Shown: positions 49,939 through 59,793 of the stretch, piece by piece
How positions within the stretch are numbered: position 1 is the stretch's first letter
Layout of the letters: each line of letters begins with the position of its first letter
From: Planctomycetota bacterium
Lineage (GTDB): Bacteria > Planctomycetota > Phycisphaerae > SM23-33
DNA length: 64,000 bases
Reading direction: 5' to 3'
NCBI GenBank assembly: GCA_030635145.1
Contig: DAOVZK010000006.1
Coordinates: 26,434-90,433, forward strand
The notes under the pieces: generated by a model
The model's database searches: none
The model's input: the letters and a program-made list of their open reading frames with translations, nothing else
What the model was told of the DNA's origin: nothing
Position numbers and translations under genes: made by a program

Positions 49939-51417
49939 ATGCGACTTAGAAATCTACTGGTAATCATTTTGGTACTCGGTGTTCTTTCGGCTCCGAAGCT
50001 TTTTGCTGCTGACGACGACAAAGCTGCCGACCTCGCCGAGATGAAAAAAATCATCAAGCAGCTTAACGCTCGCATCGAAAAACTCGAGAGCGAAAAAATT
50101 GACACAGAGCTTGGAGCCATGCACAAAAAAGAGCTCGCCCGCCTGATGAAAGAAATCTTGGCCGACGCCAACACCCACCCGACTACTCCCAAGTGGATGG
50201 AAAACCTCACGTTCTTCGGTGATTTCAGATTGCGTTATCAACATGATCTTTACAACGGGCGAAGCGGCCTGCTTGGGGCCACGGGATACGCTAACCGCCG
50301 AAAGAGTCAGAATCTCTTTCGCTTTCGCCTTCGCTTCGGGTTCATAAAAACGTGGTGGGACAAGCAATTGGAAGTCGGATTCAGGTTAGCTAGTGGTAAC
50401 GGCCCTTCGACCTACGACCCCAACGGAGCAACCCCGCTGTCTACCAACCAGACGATGACTAATATGTTCAGCAAAAAACCCATCTGGATCGATCTTGCCT
50501 ACGCGAGATACAAACCCAAGTGGGCCCCCGGATTAGTACTGGCCGGTGGTAAAATGCCCAACCCCATAAAGTCGCGAACATGGATGACCTGGGCGGTGGA
50601 CATTAATCCTGAGGGTTTTGTAGCTCAGTACGTCGCACCCTACTGGGGTAATTTCAAACCTTACGTTACGACTGGTTTATGGTTCCTCGAGAATACTGCG
50701 AACATGGGCACCAACGTAATCACAAGCAATACCAAAGATACCTCTCGAAATGCCACTATGGTCAGTATCGGTAGTGGTTTCGACTGGGAACTTGGCAACA
50801 ACATGAGTTGGTATCTTGGTGGTACCATGTACATGTACCACGACTATAATTGTCAGGGGATTGGTTATACGGGTATTGACGGGTCGTGGGTAAACAACTC
50901 CGGCTGGGCGGATTCTGACATGCAGCTGCTGGAGCTTACCAGTAGGTTCGGTTGGGAAATGCTGGATATGCCATGGGAGGTTGTCGCCAGCTGGACGCAC
51001 AATTTCACCGACACCTATAGTTCCGAAACCGCACAAGGATTAAACGCCACTTCTGGGACAAATCTCAGCTATAACCCGGAATTCGATAACGCATCCGATG
51101 CTTTTCTCGTTGGAATCAAGGTTGGGGAGAACAAGAAAAAAGGCGACTGGAGCGCGTTTTATAACTACGCCTATATCGAGGCCAACGCAGTACCGGCGGC
51201 ACTTACAGAGTCTACATTTGAAGGCCCCAACCGGCAGGGCCATATGTTTGGTGGTGCGTACAACATCGACGATTTCCTTTCGGTCAGCTCGACGATATTT
51301 ATCACCGAGCCGATTCACGCGTTTAATACATGGAACAGCGGTTCCCAAGCGTGGCAGGCGAATTCCAGCAGAGACGGGCACGTGACGATTCAGCTGAACC
51401 TTGTCTGGAAATTCTAA
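49939..51417 (+). CDS. Outer-membrane porin (putative)
   Basis: This exported beta-barrel protein has 492 residues. It has a signal peptide (MRLRNLLVIILVLGVLSAPKLFAAD) and then a short coiled-coil segment (about 27-75: DLAEMKKIIKQLNARIEKLESEK), seen in porins anchored to peptidoglycan. A barrel of alternating strands follows (FFGDFRLRYQHDLYN, LFRFRLRFGFIKTWW, GKMPNPIKSRTWMTWAVDINPEG). It ends VTIQLNLVWKF, a terminal Phe as in outer-membrane barrels. The match is to the 'putative porin' group found in planctomycetes and other Gram-negatives. AAAGGAA precedes the ATG. Substrate range is unknown. Confidence 0.8.
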   Translation: MRLRNLLVIILVLGVLSAPKLFAADDDKAADLAEMKKIIKQLNARIEKLESEKIDTELGAMHKKELARLMKEILADANTHPTTPKWMENLTFFGDFRLRYQHDLYNGRSGLLGATGYANRRKSQNLFRFRLRFGFIKTWWDKQLEVGFRLASGNGPSTYDPNGATPLSTNQTMTNMFSKKPIWIDLAYARYKPKWAPGLVLAGGKMPNPIKSRTWMTWAVDINPEGFVAQYVAPYWGNFKPYVTTGLWFLENTANMGTNVITSNTKDTSRNATMVSIGSGFDWELGNNMSWYLGGTMYMYHDYNCQGIGYTGIDGSWVNNSGWADSDMQLLELTSRFGWEMLDMPWEVVASWTHNFTDTYSSETAQGLNATSGTNLSYNPEFDNASDAFLVGIKVGENKKKGDWSAFYNYAYIEANAVPAALTESTFEGPNRQGHMFGGAYNIDDFLSVSSTIFITEPIHAFNTWNSGSQAWQANSSRDGHVTIQLNLVWKF

Positions 51418-51507
51418 GTTATTACACGGGTGAATTTTCCGCGAAATTCGGTATAATGCAGGGCTTGAAATCCATTGGTGCTCAAGGATTGGAGCCGCAA
51501 CAAGTTT

Positions 51508-53628
51508 ATGCCGGAATTCAAAATCATATCCAAGCTGACCCCGCAGGGCGATCAGCCGGCGGCCATCGAGGCACTTACCGCGAATATCAATCGCGGACAA
51601 AAGTACAACGTGCTGCTTGGGGTAACCGGCAGCGGTAAAACTTTTACGATGGCGAACGTCATTGAGCGGGTGAAAAAGCCCACGCTGGTTATCAGCCATA
51701 ACAAAACCCTCGCCGCCCAGCTCTACGAAGAGTTCAAGGATTTGTTCCCCGAAAACGCCGTCGAATATTTCGTCAGCTACTACGACTACTACCAACCCGA
51801 GGCGTACATTCCGCAGCGGGACATCTACATAGAGAAGGACGCCGCCCGCAGCGACGATCTCGACCGTTTGCGGCTGTCGGCGACGACGAGTTTGTCGCAC
51901 CGGCGCGATGTCATTGTAGTCGCCAGCGTCTCGAGTATCTTCGGGCTGGGCAATCCGGAGGCGTATAAGTCGTCGGTGCTGGGGATTCGCGTTGGGGATA
52001 ACGTTGAGCGAAACGAGTTGCTGCATAAGCTGGTGCATCTGCAGTATGACCGCAACGATATGGATTTTAAACGCGGCACGTTTCGGGTTCGCGGTGATAC
52101 GGTCGACTTGTACCCCGCCTACGAGGAGTTCGGATATCAGATCGAATTTTTCGGGGACCAGATCGATGCGATTCGGCTGACAAATCCCACGACGGGCGAA
52201 GCGTTGAGCGAAACCGACCAGGTGTTCGTGTTTCCGACCGTGCATTACGTTGTGGACGAAGACGCCGTCGAGCGCGCCGTCGTTACGATCAAGCACGAAA
52301 TGGAAATGCAGGTCATCAACCTGAAAAACGAGGGCAAGCTGCTCGAGGCCCAGCGGTTAAATGCCCGCACACGATACGATATGGAAATGATGACCGAAGT
52401 CGGTTACTGCCCCGGAATTGAAAATTATTCGCGGCATCTTGACGGGCGAAATCCCGGGGATCGCCCGTTCACGCTGATCGATTATTTCGAAGACGACTTT
52501 CTGCTGATGATCGACGAATCGCATGTGATGATTCCGCAAGTTCGCGCGATGTTCAACGGTGATCAGGCTCGCAAGAAAGTGCTGGTGGATTACGGGTTCA
52601 GGCTCCCCAGCGCCATGGACAACCGCCCGCTGAAGTTCGACGAGTTTCAGGAGATGTGGAAGCAGGTGGTTTTCGTTTCTGCTACACCGAACGAGTACGA
52701 ACTTACGCTGAGTGGGGGTGAGGTGGTCGAGCAGGTTATTCGCCCGACGGGGCTGGTCGATCCGGAAGTGGAAGTTCGCCCAGCCAGCGGGCAGGTGAAA
52801 GATATTCTCGCGGAGATCGGCAAGCGAGCGGAGAAAAATCAGCGTGTGTTGGTGACAACGGTTACCAAGAGGCTGGCGGAAGATTTGTCGGACTACATTC
52901 GCGGTGAAGGTTTCCGCTGCCAGTACCTCCACAGCGAGGTCGACACGCTCGAACGAATCGATATTCTTCGCGAGCTGCGGGAAGGGGTGCACGACGTGAT
53001 TGTCGGGGTGAACCTGTTGCGTGAAGGCCTCGACTTACCGGAAGTTTCGCTGGTGTGCATTCTCGATGCCGACAAACAAGGATTCTTGCGGTCGGCGACG
53101 GCGCTGATTCAGACCATCGGGCGTTGCGCCAGAAACGTAGACGCCAAGGTTATCATGTATGGCGATCGCATTACCGATGCGATGCAGCAGGCGATGACCG
53201 AAACTTCGCGCCGCCGTCAGCTGCAACTTGAGTTCAACAAGCAGCACGGTATTACGCCCAAAACCATCGAAAAAGAAATTCGCTCAGTGCTTTCCGATCA
53301 ACTTCGCGCGCGCGACACCGCCCGCAAAGTTCTTTGCACCGATCAACAGCAATACGACCGCACGGAGCTGCTTGCCGAGCTGGAGCGCGAAATGCTCGCC
53401 GCCGCCGAGGGGTTAGAATTTGAAAAGGCTGCTCGCCTGCGAGACCGTATCGCCGAACTCAAACAGCAGCTTGCGAATTCTGACGAAAAACCCAAAAAGA
53501 AACCCGGCAAGTCAGCCAAGGGCTTATCCGATTTAGCAGATGAAGAACCACCCGACACCGAAGAAAACTGGGAATACAAAGAACCGACCAAAACCACCCG
53601 CGCATCAAAGCGGAAAAAAAAGTTCTAA
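51508..53628 (+). CDS. uvrB: Excinuclease ABC subunit B
   Basis: This is the damage-verifying helicase-like subunit of nucleotide excision repair, passed DNA by UvrA and then recruiting UvrC. The ATG at 51508 (MPEFKIISKLTPQGDQP) gives 706 residues, the family length being about 670-700. Motifs are Walker A GVTGSGKTFTMANV, the beta-hairpin YYDYYQPEAYIPQRDIYIEKDA, FLLMIDESHVMIPQ, ATPNEYEL and VGVNLLREGLDLPEVSLV. The UVR domain LEREMLAAAEGLEFEKAARLRDRIAELK binds UvrC. It has a Lys-rich tail. It is a single gene; GGAG lies rather far (about 13 bp) from the ATG. Confidence 0.97.
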   Translation: MPEFKIISKLTPQGDQPAAIEALTANINRGQKYNVLLGVTGSGKTFTMANVIERVKKPTLVISHNKTLAAQLYEEFKDLFPENAVEYFVSYYDYYQPEAYIPQRDIYIEKDAARSDDLDRLRLSATTSLSHRRDVIVVASVSSIFGLGNPEAYKSSVLGIRVGDNVERNELLHKLVHLQYDRNDMDFKRGTFRVRGDTVDLYPAYEEFGYQIEFFGDQIDAIRLTNPTTGEALSETDQVFVFPTVHYVVDEDAVERAVVTIKHEMEMQVINLKNEGKLLEAQRLNARTRYDMEMMTEVGYCPGIENYSRHLDGRNPGDRPFTLIDYFEDDFLLMIDESHVMIPQVRAMFNGDQARKKVLVDYGFRLPSAMDNRPLKFDEFQEMWKQVVFVSATPNEYELTLSGGEVVEQVIRPTGLVDPEVEVRPASGQVKDILAEIGKRAEKNQRVLVTTVTKRLAEDLSDYIRGEGFRCQYLHSEVDTLERIDILRELREGVHDVIVGVNLLREGLDLPEVSLVCILDADKQGFLRSATALIQTIGRCARNVDAKVIMYGDRITDAMQQAMTETSRRRQLQLEFNKQHGITPKTIEKEIRSVLSDQLRARDTARKVLCTDQQQYDRTELLAELEREMLAAAEGLEFEKAARLRDRIAELKQQLANSDEKPKKKPGKSAKGLSDLADEEPPDTEENWEYKEPTKTTRASKRKKKF

Positions 53629-53797
53629 GATGTCCCTGAGCGTTTTGGTCTGATTTGAGGTTGGAGTTGTTTCGGATTCTTGTGTACAATTACATGGGAA
53701 ATTTTTGGATTTTTCGTGTGCCGCAGGCGCGTTTGAGGCGTTTAATCATAGTGGGGGTGCTGTTTTAAATAAAGGCTGCTGTCAGGAAGCGAACACA

Positions 53798-56617
53798 ATG
53801 AAGGTACAAAGAAATACACTCGTGTTGGTTGGTATTGTTTTTCTGCTGGGCCTTGTCGCCACGCCGCTACCTGTTGTTTGGGGTAAGGTAGTCAAGGGCA
53901 AGGATACGCGCAAAGCCGTCAAGAAAACTGCAGGAGCGAAAAAAAAAGCAGCCCCCGTTACCAAAGCCGACAAAGCAACGGAAGTTTATAATGCTGCTGT
54001 AAAGGTGTATCGGCTGGGACGTTGGGGGGAGGCTTCCAAAGGCTTGGCGGGTTTTATTCGAGACCATAAAACGAACGAAAACATCTCGCTGGCGCACCTT
54101 CAGCTGGCACATTGCTATCAGTTGTTGGGTAACGACAAAGGCAGAATCGAGCAGCTCGAAATAGTCATCAAAAAGTTTCCTGGCTCCAAGGCTGCGAATT
54201 TTGCTTGGGGAAACCGCCTTGTCACTACGTTGCGAAAGGGTAAATATGACCAGTTCATCTCCTTCTACGCGAAGGTCGCCAAAGCATGGAAAACCGCTCC
54301 GCTTGCTGTCAGTGGGCGTATCGACTGGAGAAAAGTGGGGAGCTATTACTGGTCCTTTAACAAGACTTATTTGATTTGGCCGTACCGGCGAACTTCTGGA
54401 TACAACCTCAGTTTCAATAGTGACATGCAATGGGCCGGGAAGGTTCTCGCGGCGGGTGACAATCAAGACCGCGCCGCAAAAATGCTTCGGATATTTGACC
54501 CGGTGTTCAGGAAATACGGCCAGTCGCTTCCGTCGGAGTGGAAATTTGCACATGTTCAGTTGTTGCGGAAAAGCGGTCTCAAAAAAGCCAAAACCGCCCT
54601 CACTCAATACAAAAAATACGCAAAAGGCTGGAGTAAAAACGACCCCCGCGCTATCGGATTCATGCTCATGGAGGCCCAGTGGTGCCAGGGCCGAGAACCC
54701 CTGGATCTCAGGGGTGATTCTGCCAATTCAAAAGAAGCCTCAAAATCGATGGTCATTAATTACAACAAGCGAGCCGACGAAATTTATGATGCCCTCAGGA
54801 AAAATTTTGCAGGTTATACGTCGCTGGATGGCGTTATGGTAAAGAGGTTGAAGTTTCTTCTTAATCAAACGCGAAACGACGAATTTTTTGAGCTTGCCAG
54901 CTGGTATCTCGACAAGTATCCCTATGGTGCGCATCGCGACAAAGTTTTGTCTTTGTGGACCGACGCCAGCTCTTCTCTGCCAGTTGCCCAACAGGCCAGA
55001 CGTCTGCAAAAAGTATTAAAATTTCTCGAAGATGAAACATCGCACTACCCGCACAATCCTCTGAAAATGGGGGCCAACATTATTAACCGTATTGACGTGT
55101 TGCTGGTGCTTGGAGATGCGGACAGCAGCACCAAGTTGTCGCAGAAGCTGCTGTCTAAGCCTTATTGGTGTGCTGGAAATTTCGACAAGATAGTTCAATT
55201 ATCCCAGGCCCACTCGCATCTACAGGTTGTTGTTGACGCTGCCCGGAAGCAATACAATATTCCCGTTGCGGATCCGGACGGCAAGGCGGCCAAGCTGTAC
55301 AACGAGTTCCAAGCTCGCCTGAGTGACAATAAGGTTCGGCACATGGAGGAAATTGTTGAGGACATGTACAACCAGCACCGCAACGATGCCTACACCATTC
55401 TCGCGATCAGCGAGATTGTGGACTACTTCTACAAGAAGGTGCTTCACGACAAGCGAGATAAGTGGGTTAACATTATGTTGAAAGCTTATCCGTATAATCC
55501 TTTGACGGAAACGGTTTTGAACCTGCAGATAAATTCCACTCACGGATCGAAGGTGTTTGATCGTCTCAGGATTTTTGCCAACGCGGCGATGTCGCATTTT
55601 CCAGGTTCAACCAGCGCACCGCGATGGTTTTCTTATCGCGTGAAGTGTTTCGATGGTCTTAAGAATAAATCTGCCGGCAATACGGAATACATGCGTCAGA
55701 AAATGAATTACGTGTGCGGGCAGTTAAACAAACGTGTTCAGTCTGGTGAGATCGCTGCGATTGTGCTGCTGGGGACTTACTACACCGATTTGAAATCCGG
55801 GAAAACCTACACTGAAAAATGTGCATACTGGCTGGGCGTGGGCGAGAACTGGAAAAACAAATATCAGGGTGTGGTTTGTAGCGACAAGGCGTTTTATTAT
55901 GCGTATCGTCTTCCGACGATACACTGGCACTGGAATAAGGTGGATTTTGTTGGTGCGGCAAAGGCTGCGGTTTTGTTGCGGAAGCAAACCCACAACCCCG
56001 AGCTGAAGTGGAAGATGGAGTTTGAAGACATCAACATGTACATTCAAAGCAAAACCCCCGAGGGTGCCCAAAAAGGCCTGGTTGAATTGCGAAAGCGCCT
56101 CAAATCCGGGCGTTATCCCAAAATCAGCGACCGCCTCGACCTGCCGAACCTTGGCTTGGCGATTGGTCAACACAAGCTTATGTCGCAGGGCAGGCGAATT
56201 GTTCCCAAGCTCAAAAAATTCTGCAAATCTCGCGGCGCAAATGCCGCTTATTGTCTGCTGCTGGCAAATATGAACCGCTATGGCGGGAATTTTTCCAAAG
56301 CCGGTAGCATGTTCCTCAAAGCCGGCACCGTCATGCAACGGCCGATTGATCGCTGGAGCTACCATCAAAACGCCGTTGTTTGCTACTGGAGCGTATCGCG
56401 AGAAAAATATTCTGCCGTGCAAAAAAAATACATTGGCAAGCTGTCGACCGCACCATATGCTGCTTCGAGGCTTTATTATGAATGGGGTTCAAGGTTTTGG
56501 AGTGACACCAGAACCAGTGCCCCGCGGCGTATCGCGCGTGGAATATGGATGAAGCTTAAGGCCAAGTACCCGGAAAGTTCTTTCTGGGGTAATGCGCAAA
56601 AGATAATGAGTAAATAA
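53798..56617 (+). CDS. Large exported tetratricopeptide-like protein
   Basis: From the ATG at 53798 (MKVQRNTLVLVGIVFLLGLVATPLPVVWG), set by AGGAAG, the protein has 939 residues and a signal peptide. A Lys/Ala-rich segment follows (about 30-60), then helical repeats of the tetratricopeptide kind. The clearest is ATEVYNAAVKVYRLGRWGEASKGLAGFIRDHKTNENISLAHLQLAHCYQLLGNDKGRIEQLE (about 65-125); later ones are degenerate. It probably serves as a periplasmic scaffold; no catalytic motif is visible. The next exported gene starts 54 bp downstream, so they may form a unit. Confidence 0.8.
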   Translation: MKVQRNTLVLVGIVFLLGLVATPLPVVWGKVVKGKDTRKAVKKTAGAKKKAAPVTKADKATEVYNAAVKVYRLGRWGEASKGLAGFIRDHKTNENISLAHLQLAHCYQLLGNDKGRIEQLEIVIKKFPGSKAANFAWGNRLVTTLRKGKYDQFISFYAKVAKAWKTAPLAVSGRIDWRKVGSYYWSFNKTYLIWPYRRTSGYNLSFNSDMQWAGKVLAAGDNQDRAAKMLRIFDPVFRKYGQSLPSEWKFAHVQLLRKSGLKKAKTALTQYKKYAKGWSKNDPRAIGFMLMEAQWCQGREPLDLRGDSANSKEASKSMVINYNKRADEIYDALRKNFAGYTSLDGVMVKRLKFLLNQTRNDEFFELASWYLDKYPYGAHRDKVLSLWTDASSSLPVAQQARRLQKVLKFLEDETSHYPHNPLKMGANIINRIDVLLVLGDADSSTKLSQKLLSKPYWCAGNFDKIVQLSQAHSHLQVVVDAARKQYNIPVADPDGKAAKLYNEFQARLSDNKVRHMEEIVEDMYNQHRNDAYTILAISEIVDYFYKKVLHDKRDKWVNIMLKAYPYNPLTETVLNLQINSTHGSKVFDRLRIFANAAMSHFPGSTSAPRWFSYRVKCFDGLKNKSAGNTEYMRQKMNYVCGQLNKRVQSGEIAAIVLLGTYYTDLKSGKTYTEKCAYWLGVGENWKNKYQGVVCSDKAFYYAYRLPTIHWHWNKVDFVGAAKAAVLLRKQTHNPELKWKMEFEDINMYIQSKTPEGAQKGLVELRKRLKSGRYPKISDRLDLPNLGLAIGQHKLMSQGRRIVPKLKKFCKSRGANAAYCLLLANMNRYGGNFSKAGSMFLKAGTVMQRPIDRWSYHQNAVVCYWSVSREKYSAVQKKYIGKLSTAPYAASRLYYEWGSRFWSDTRTSAPRRIARGIWMKLKAKYPESSFWGNAQKIMSK

Positions 56618-56671
56618 GGTTATTTACAGATATGGATTTTCGTATCAAAACTTGCACAGGGAGTGTGGAAC

Positions 56672-58945
56672 GTGAAAGCTAAAATTTTCACAGCATTGAT
56701 GTTGGTCTGCATATTGTTGGCTTCGGGCTACGCTGCCCCACCCCCGCGTGAAACGACCGACGACGATATCGACCGTCAGATTGAGGCGCTGAAGAACTAC
56801 CTCTGGACTCAGCAGGAATCCAACGGTAGCTGGGAAAAATTCAGATATGCCTACGATTACCATCTTCCCGCCAACTACGCGTCGGCGGTTATTACCTACG
56901 CTCTACTGGAGGCCGGTGGGAGCTACGAAAACGATCCGCGATTGAAAAAGGCAGTCGCATATCTCGTGAATATTAAGAGCCAACCATCGATGTCCGTCCG
57001 GGCATTTCGAGTAATGGTGCTGGGTCGCATTCCCAAGGGCAGCCAAACACCGTCGCATCGTGCTGTAATAAAATCTGACCTGAAGTCTCTTTCCCGCGGG
57101 AAGGGCAAGTGGAAGTCTGGTAAGGAAAAGGCTTTTAATTCGCAGGCGAATCATTATGCAGCGATGGCGCTTTGGGAGGCAAGGCAGTCGGGGTATCGTG
57201 TTTCGAACAAAATTTTTTCACAGGCGATGAGAGTCTGGTTAAAAATGCAACGGCCGGACGGTGGGTGGTCGTTTGCACCGCAGATCAAAACCTATACATC
57301 CGAGATACCGTGGACGGCCGCCGGGCTTGCGAGCATGTATATCACTCGTGATGCGTTGAGCAAAACCTCCGGGCGTTACAAGCATCAGGGCCCCATGGAC
57401 AGGGCGTGGGGATATCTTGACTCGAATCTTAAGGATAATTTTGTGGAACGAACTGCGGGGAATTCCAACCCGGCGTATACGATGTTTTGCATTCAGCAGA
57501 TCGGCATGACGAGTGGCCGAAAGTTTATCGCCGGATTAGACTGGTATGCCTTGTCGGCGGCGAAGTTGTCGCAACCTCGTCCCGAAGGGACGCATCCGAA
57601 AGGTTACTGGGGCCCGATTGTAAGAGCTGCCTACGAATTGATCATGCTGTCGCGCGGCCGGATGCCTCTGACGTTCAACAAGCTCAACTACGGAGACGAC
57701 ACCAGCTGGAATTATCACCCTCGTGATATCGCAAGATTTACCGAGTATATGCAGCGGCATTACGAACGTACGATGCGGTGGCAGATCGTGAAAGTTACGG
57801 ACGATATCCAGACGCTGCTGGATGCGCCGATTATGCTGATTGAAGGTAAGAAAGATTTTAAAATTACCTCTGATCAATGGGCAAAACTTCGGGAGTATAC
57901 GCTTCGCGGCGGGACATTGGTGTTTGTTCCGTGCGGTGGTAACAAGAAATTTTTGGCGTCCGTGCAGGAGGGCTTGAAGGATCTTTACGTCCAGCAGCGG
58001 AAAGACAGCGGGGGGCACTACGAACTCAAAGAGCTTACCAAAAATTCGCCGCTCTACACCATGAACAAAAAGTACCGAAATATGGGTGCGAAATTTCCAG
58101 CGATGGGAATTTCCGACGGGACGCGTTTGCTGGTGGTCGTGCTGAAAAAAGACATCGCGAACGCCTGGCAGAAAAAAGCGGTTACGTCGCGAAGGCGAGA
58201 TTTTGCGCTGGGCGCTAATCTGTTTTTCATGGCGACGGGCACCAACAACATGGCCTCGCGAATGAGACCGATATTCTCGAATATTGGTGGCGGTGAGGTA
58301 AAACAAGCACTTCGCGTTGCGTGGATCAAACATGGTGGAAATTACAACACTCAGCCCTACGCGTTGGAATATCTCTCGGGTAAGCTGAAGGCAGAAAACC
58401 AGGTCGAGCTGGAAATAACAAAGAATGTCGTACCTTCAATCAAATCACTCAAGGGTTATCAACTCGCGTGGATTACCGGGTCGGGCGGTTTTGCTCTGAC
58501 GGAAAATCAGATCGCGGCGTTGCGAGTTTTCATCTACAAGGGCGGAACGCTTTTCGTCAATGCCGTCGGCGGGTCGTCGCAGTTTAGCGCCTCTGCAGAA
58601 ATAATGCTGGGCGAGTTGTTTAGCGATCAGGCTCCTACGGAACCGGGTGTAACGTGTCCGTTGCTGACTGGCCGTTGCGGAGACTTTCGCGGCCCACGGT
58701 TAGAGAAATTCAAACGCACAATTTCCTTTAGAAAAGCTGTCCCTAGAATGCCAACTGTCGCCGATCTTTACGAGGATTCCAAAACCGGCCGAATTCTCGC
58801 GATCTTTGTGCGGTATGGCGTTCACGACACGCTCGACGGGCACACACCGTACGGGGCAAAAAGCTACATGCCGAAAACCGCTCGCGGCATTGCCGCCAAT
58901 GTAGCCCTCTACGCCCTGTGGCAGGCCACCGACGCGGCGAACTGA
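56672..58945 (+). CDS. Exported protein with terpenoid-cyclase-like (squalene/prenyltransferase) fold and DUF4159
   Basis: The start is a GTG at 56672 (translated MKAKIFTALMLVCILLASGYA), eight bases after AGGGAG; 757 residues with a signal peptide. Residues about 25-370 are alpha-toroid-like, with QESNGSWEKFRYAYDYHLPANYASAVITYALLEAG, KMQRPDGGWSFAPQ and KGYWGPIVRAAYELIMLSRG, as in prenyltransferase/squalene-oxidase repeats. The second half (about 390-750) contains DUF4159-like units, LREYTLRGGTLVFVPCGGN and LRVFIYKGGTLFVNAVGGSSQF, the second being a diverged repeat of the first. Planctomycete genomes often join these two domains. The role is unknown. It follows the large tetratricopeptide-like gene by 54 bp. 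Confidence 0.8.
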   Translation: MKAKIFTALMLVCILLASGYAAPPPRETTDDDIDRQIEALKNYLWTQQESNGSWEKFRYAYDYHLPANYASAVITYALLEAGGSYENDPRLKKAVAYLVNIKSQPSMSVRAFRVMVLGRIPKGSQTPSHRAVIKSDLKSLSRGKGKWKSGKEKAFNSQANHYAAMALWEARQSGYRVSNKIFSQAMRVWLKMQRPDGGWSFAPQIKTYTSEIPWTAAGLASMYITRDALSKTSGRYKHQGPMDRAWGYLDSNLKDNFVERTAGNSNPAYTMFCIQQIGMTSGRKFIAGLDWYALSAAKLSQPRPEGTHPKGYWGPIVRAAYELIMLSRGRMPLTFNKLNYGDDTSWNYHPRDIARFTEYMQRHYERTMRWQIVKVTDDIQTLLDAPIMLIEGKKDFKITSDQWAKLREYTLRGGTLVFVPCGGNKKFLASVQEGLKDLYVQQRKDSGGHYELKELTKNSPLYTMNKKYRNMGAKFPAMGISDGTRLLVVVLKKDIANAWQKKAVTSRRRDFALGANLFFMATGTNNMASRMRPIFSNIGGGEVKQALRVAWIKHGGNYNTQPYALEYLSGKLKAENQVELEITKNVVPSIKSLKGYQLAWITGSGGFALTENQIAALRVFIYKGGTLFVNAVGGSSQFSASAEIMLGELFSDQAPTEPGVTCPLLTGRCGDFRGPRLEKFKRTISFRKAVPRMPTVADLYEDSKTGRILAIFVRYGVHDTLDGHTPYGAKSYMPKTARGIAANVALYALWQATDAAN

Positions 58946-59014
58946 AAATAGAGCAGTTAACGGATTAACCTGCAACATGCCTTCTGGTTGCGGCGTCGGC
59001 CGACAGTGTCCGAT

Positions 59015-59704
59015 TCAAACGCATTTCATCAAGTGCATCGCCCTGTGCGTGAGGGTTGCGATTTGGGCGAGGCTGAAAACCGAGCAGTCGAAAGTCAGCG
59101 AGAATGCGGGTTTGCTGGAGAATTTCCGTTCGTAAATTTTTTGCAGGTATAGGCGGCGTTCGGTTTCTTCGTTGACACGTATTTTAGCCTGGATTTCCCC
59201 AAGCCCTTCGCGAAATGCCACCTGTTTGATCCGCCACGCCTCTGGTGCCACTAATCTTACGCTGATACCGTTTGGCAGGTCGTTGGTTGCCCCGGCTGCG
59301 CCCTGCCCGATTAAAATGGCGTGGCCTTCCATGGCGAGTTCGCGAATAATCGTTGTCATGCGATTGCGAATTTCCATCCCGCTGGGCATTTTGCCTTTTT
59401 TACCGGCAACGCTACTGAAAAAATTGCTCAGCAGCCGTGGTTTTTCACGCCGCTGCCGTTCAATGATATCCATCGCCAAGCCTGTGTCGGTAGCAAGGTT
59501 TTCGAGAATTTCCTTGTGATATATCTGCCAGTTTTTTCCTTCTTCGGCGTTATCGGTCAGCAAATCCAGCAGCAGCAATCCGAGCGAAAACCCACCGCAC
59601 CCGAATTCCCGAGAAATTGCCACAAACGGCCCGGCCTGTTTGATTCTGTCCTCGTCTACAAGGCGAGGCGTACTCATTTGTTGTGCCAACGATTCTTTGG
59701 GCAT
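59015..59704 (-). CDS. Cytidylate-kinase-like family protein
   Basis: The 229-residue protein matches the cytidylate-kinase-like family (Cmk2-type P-loop NTPases). FVAISREFGCGGFSLGLLLLDLL holds a glycine-rich loop that lacks the usual GKST, as in this subfamily. WQIYHKEILENLATDTGLAMDIIERQRREKP and MTTIIRELAMEGHAILIGQGAAGATNDLPNGISVRLVAPEAWR are typical of the family. The nucleotide-binding function is inferred; genuine CMP kinase activity is doubtful. It is convergent with the large exported gene. AAGGATA precedes the ATG. Confidence 0.8.
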   Translation of the reverse strand: MPKESLAQQMSTPRLVDEDRIKQAGPFVAISREFGCGGFSLGLLLLDLLTDNAEEGKNWQIYHKEILENLATDTGLAMDIIERQRREKPRLLSNFFSSVAGKKGKMPSGMEIRNRMTTIIRELAMEGHAILIGQGAAGATNDLPNGISVRLVAPEAWRIKQVAFREGLGEIQAKIRVNEETERRLYLQKIYERKFSSKPAFSLTFDCSVFSLAQIATLTHRAMHLMKCV

Positions 59705-59793
59705 TAGAGAATATCCTTATTCCCGGACGCTGCTAAATGTACCATCATTAATCATTATTCTACGCTTACTGTACCGCAGTATCAAGCAAGATG

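Noticed and set aside
51040-52296. 418-codon ORF antisense to the porin end and uvrB
   Set aside because: It crosses two real genes on the other strand and has no recognisable protein features.
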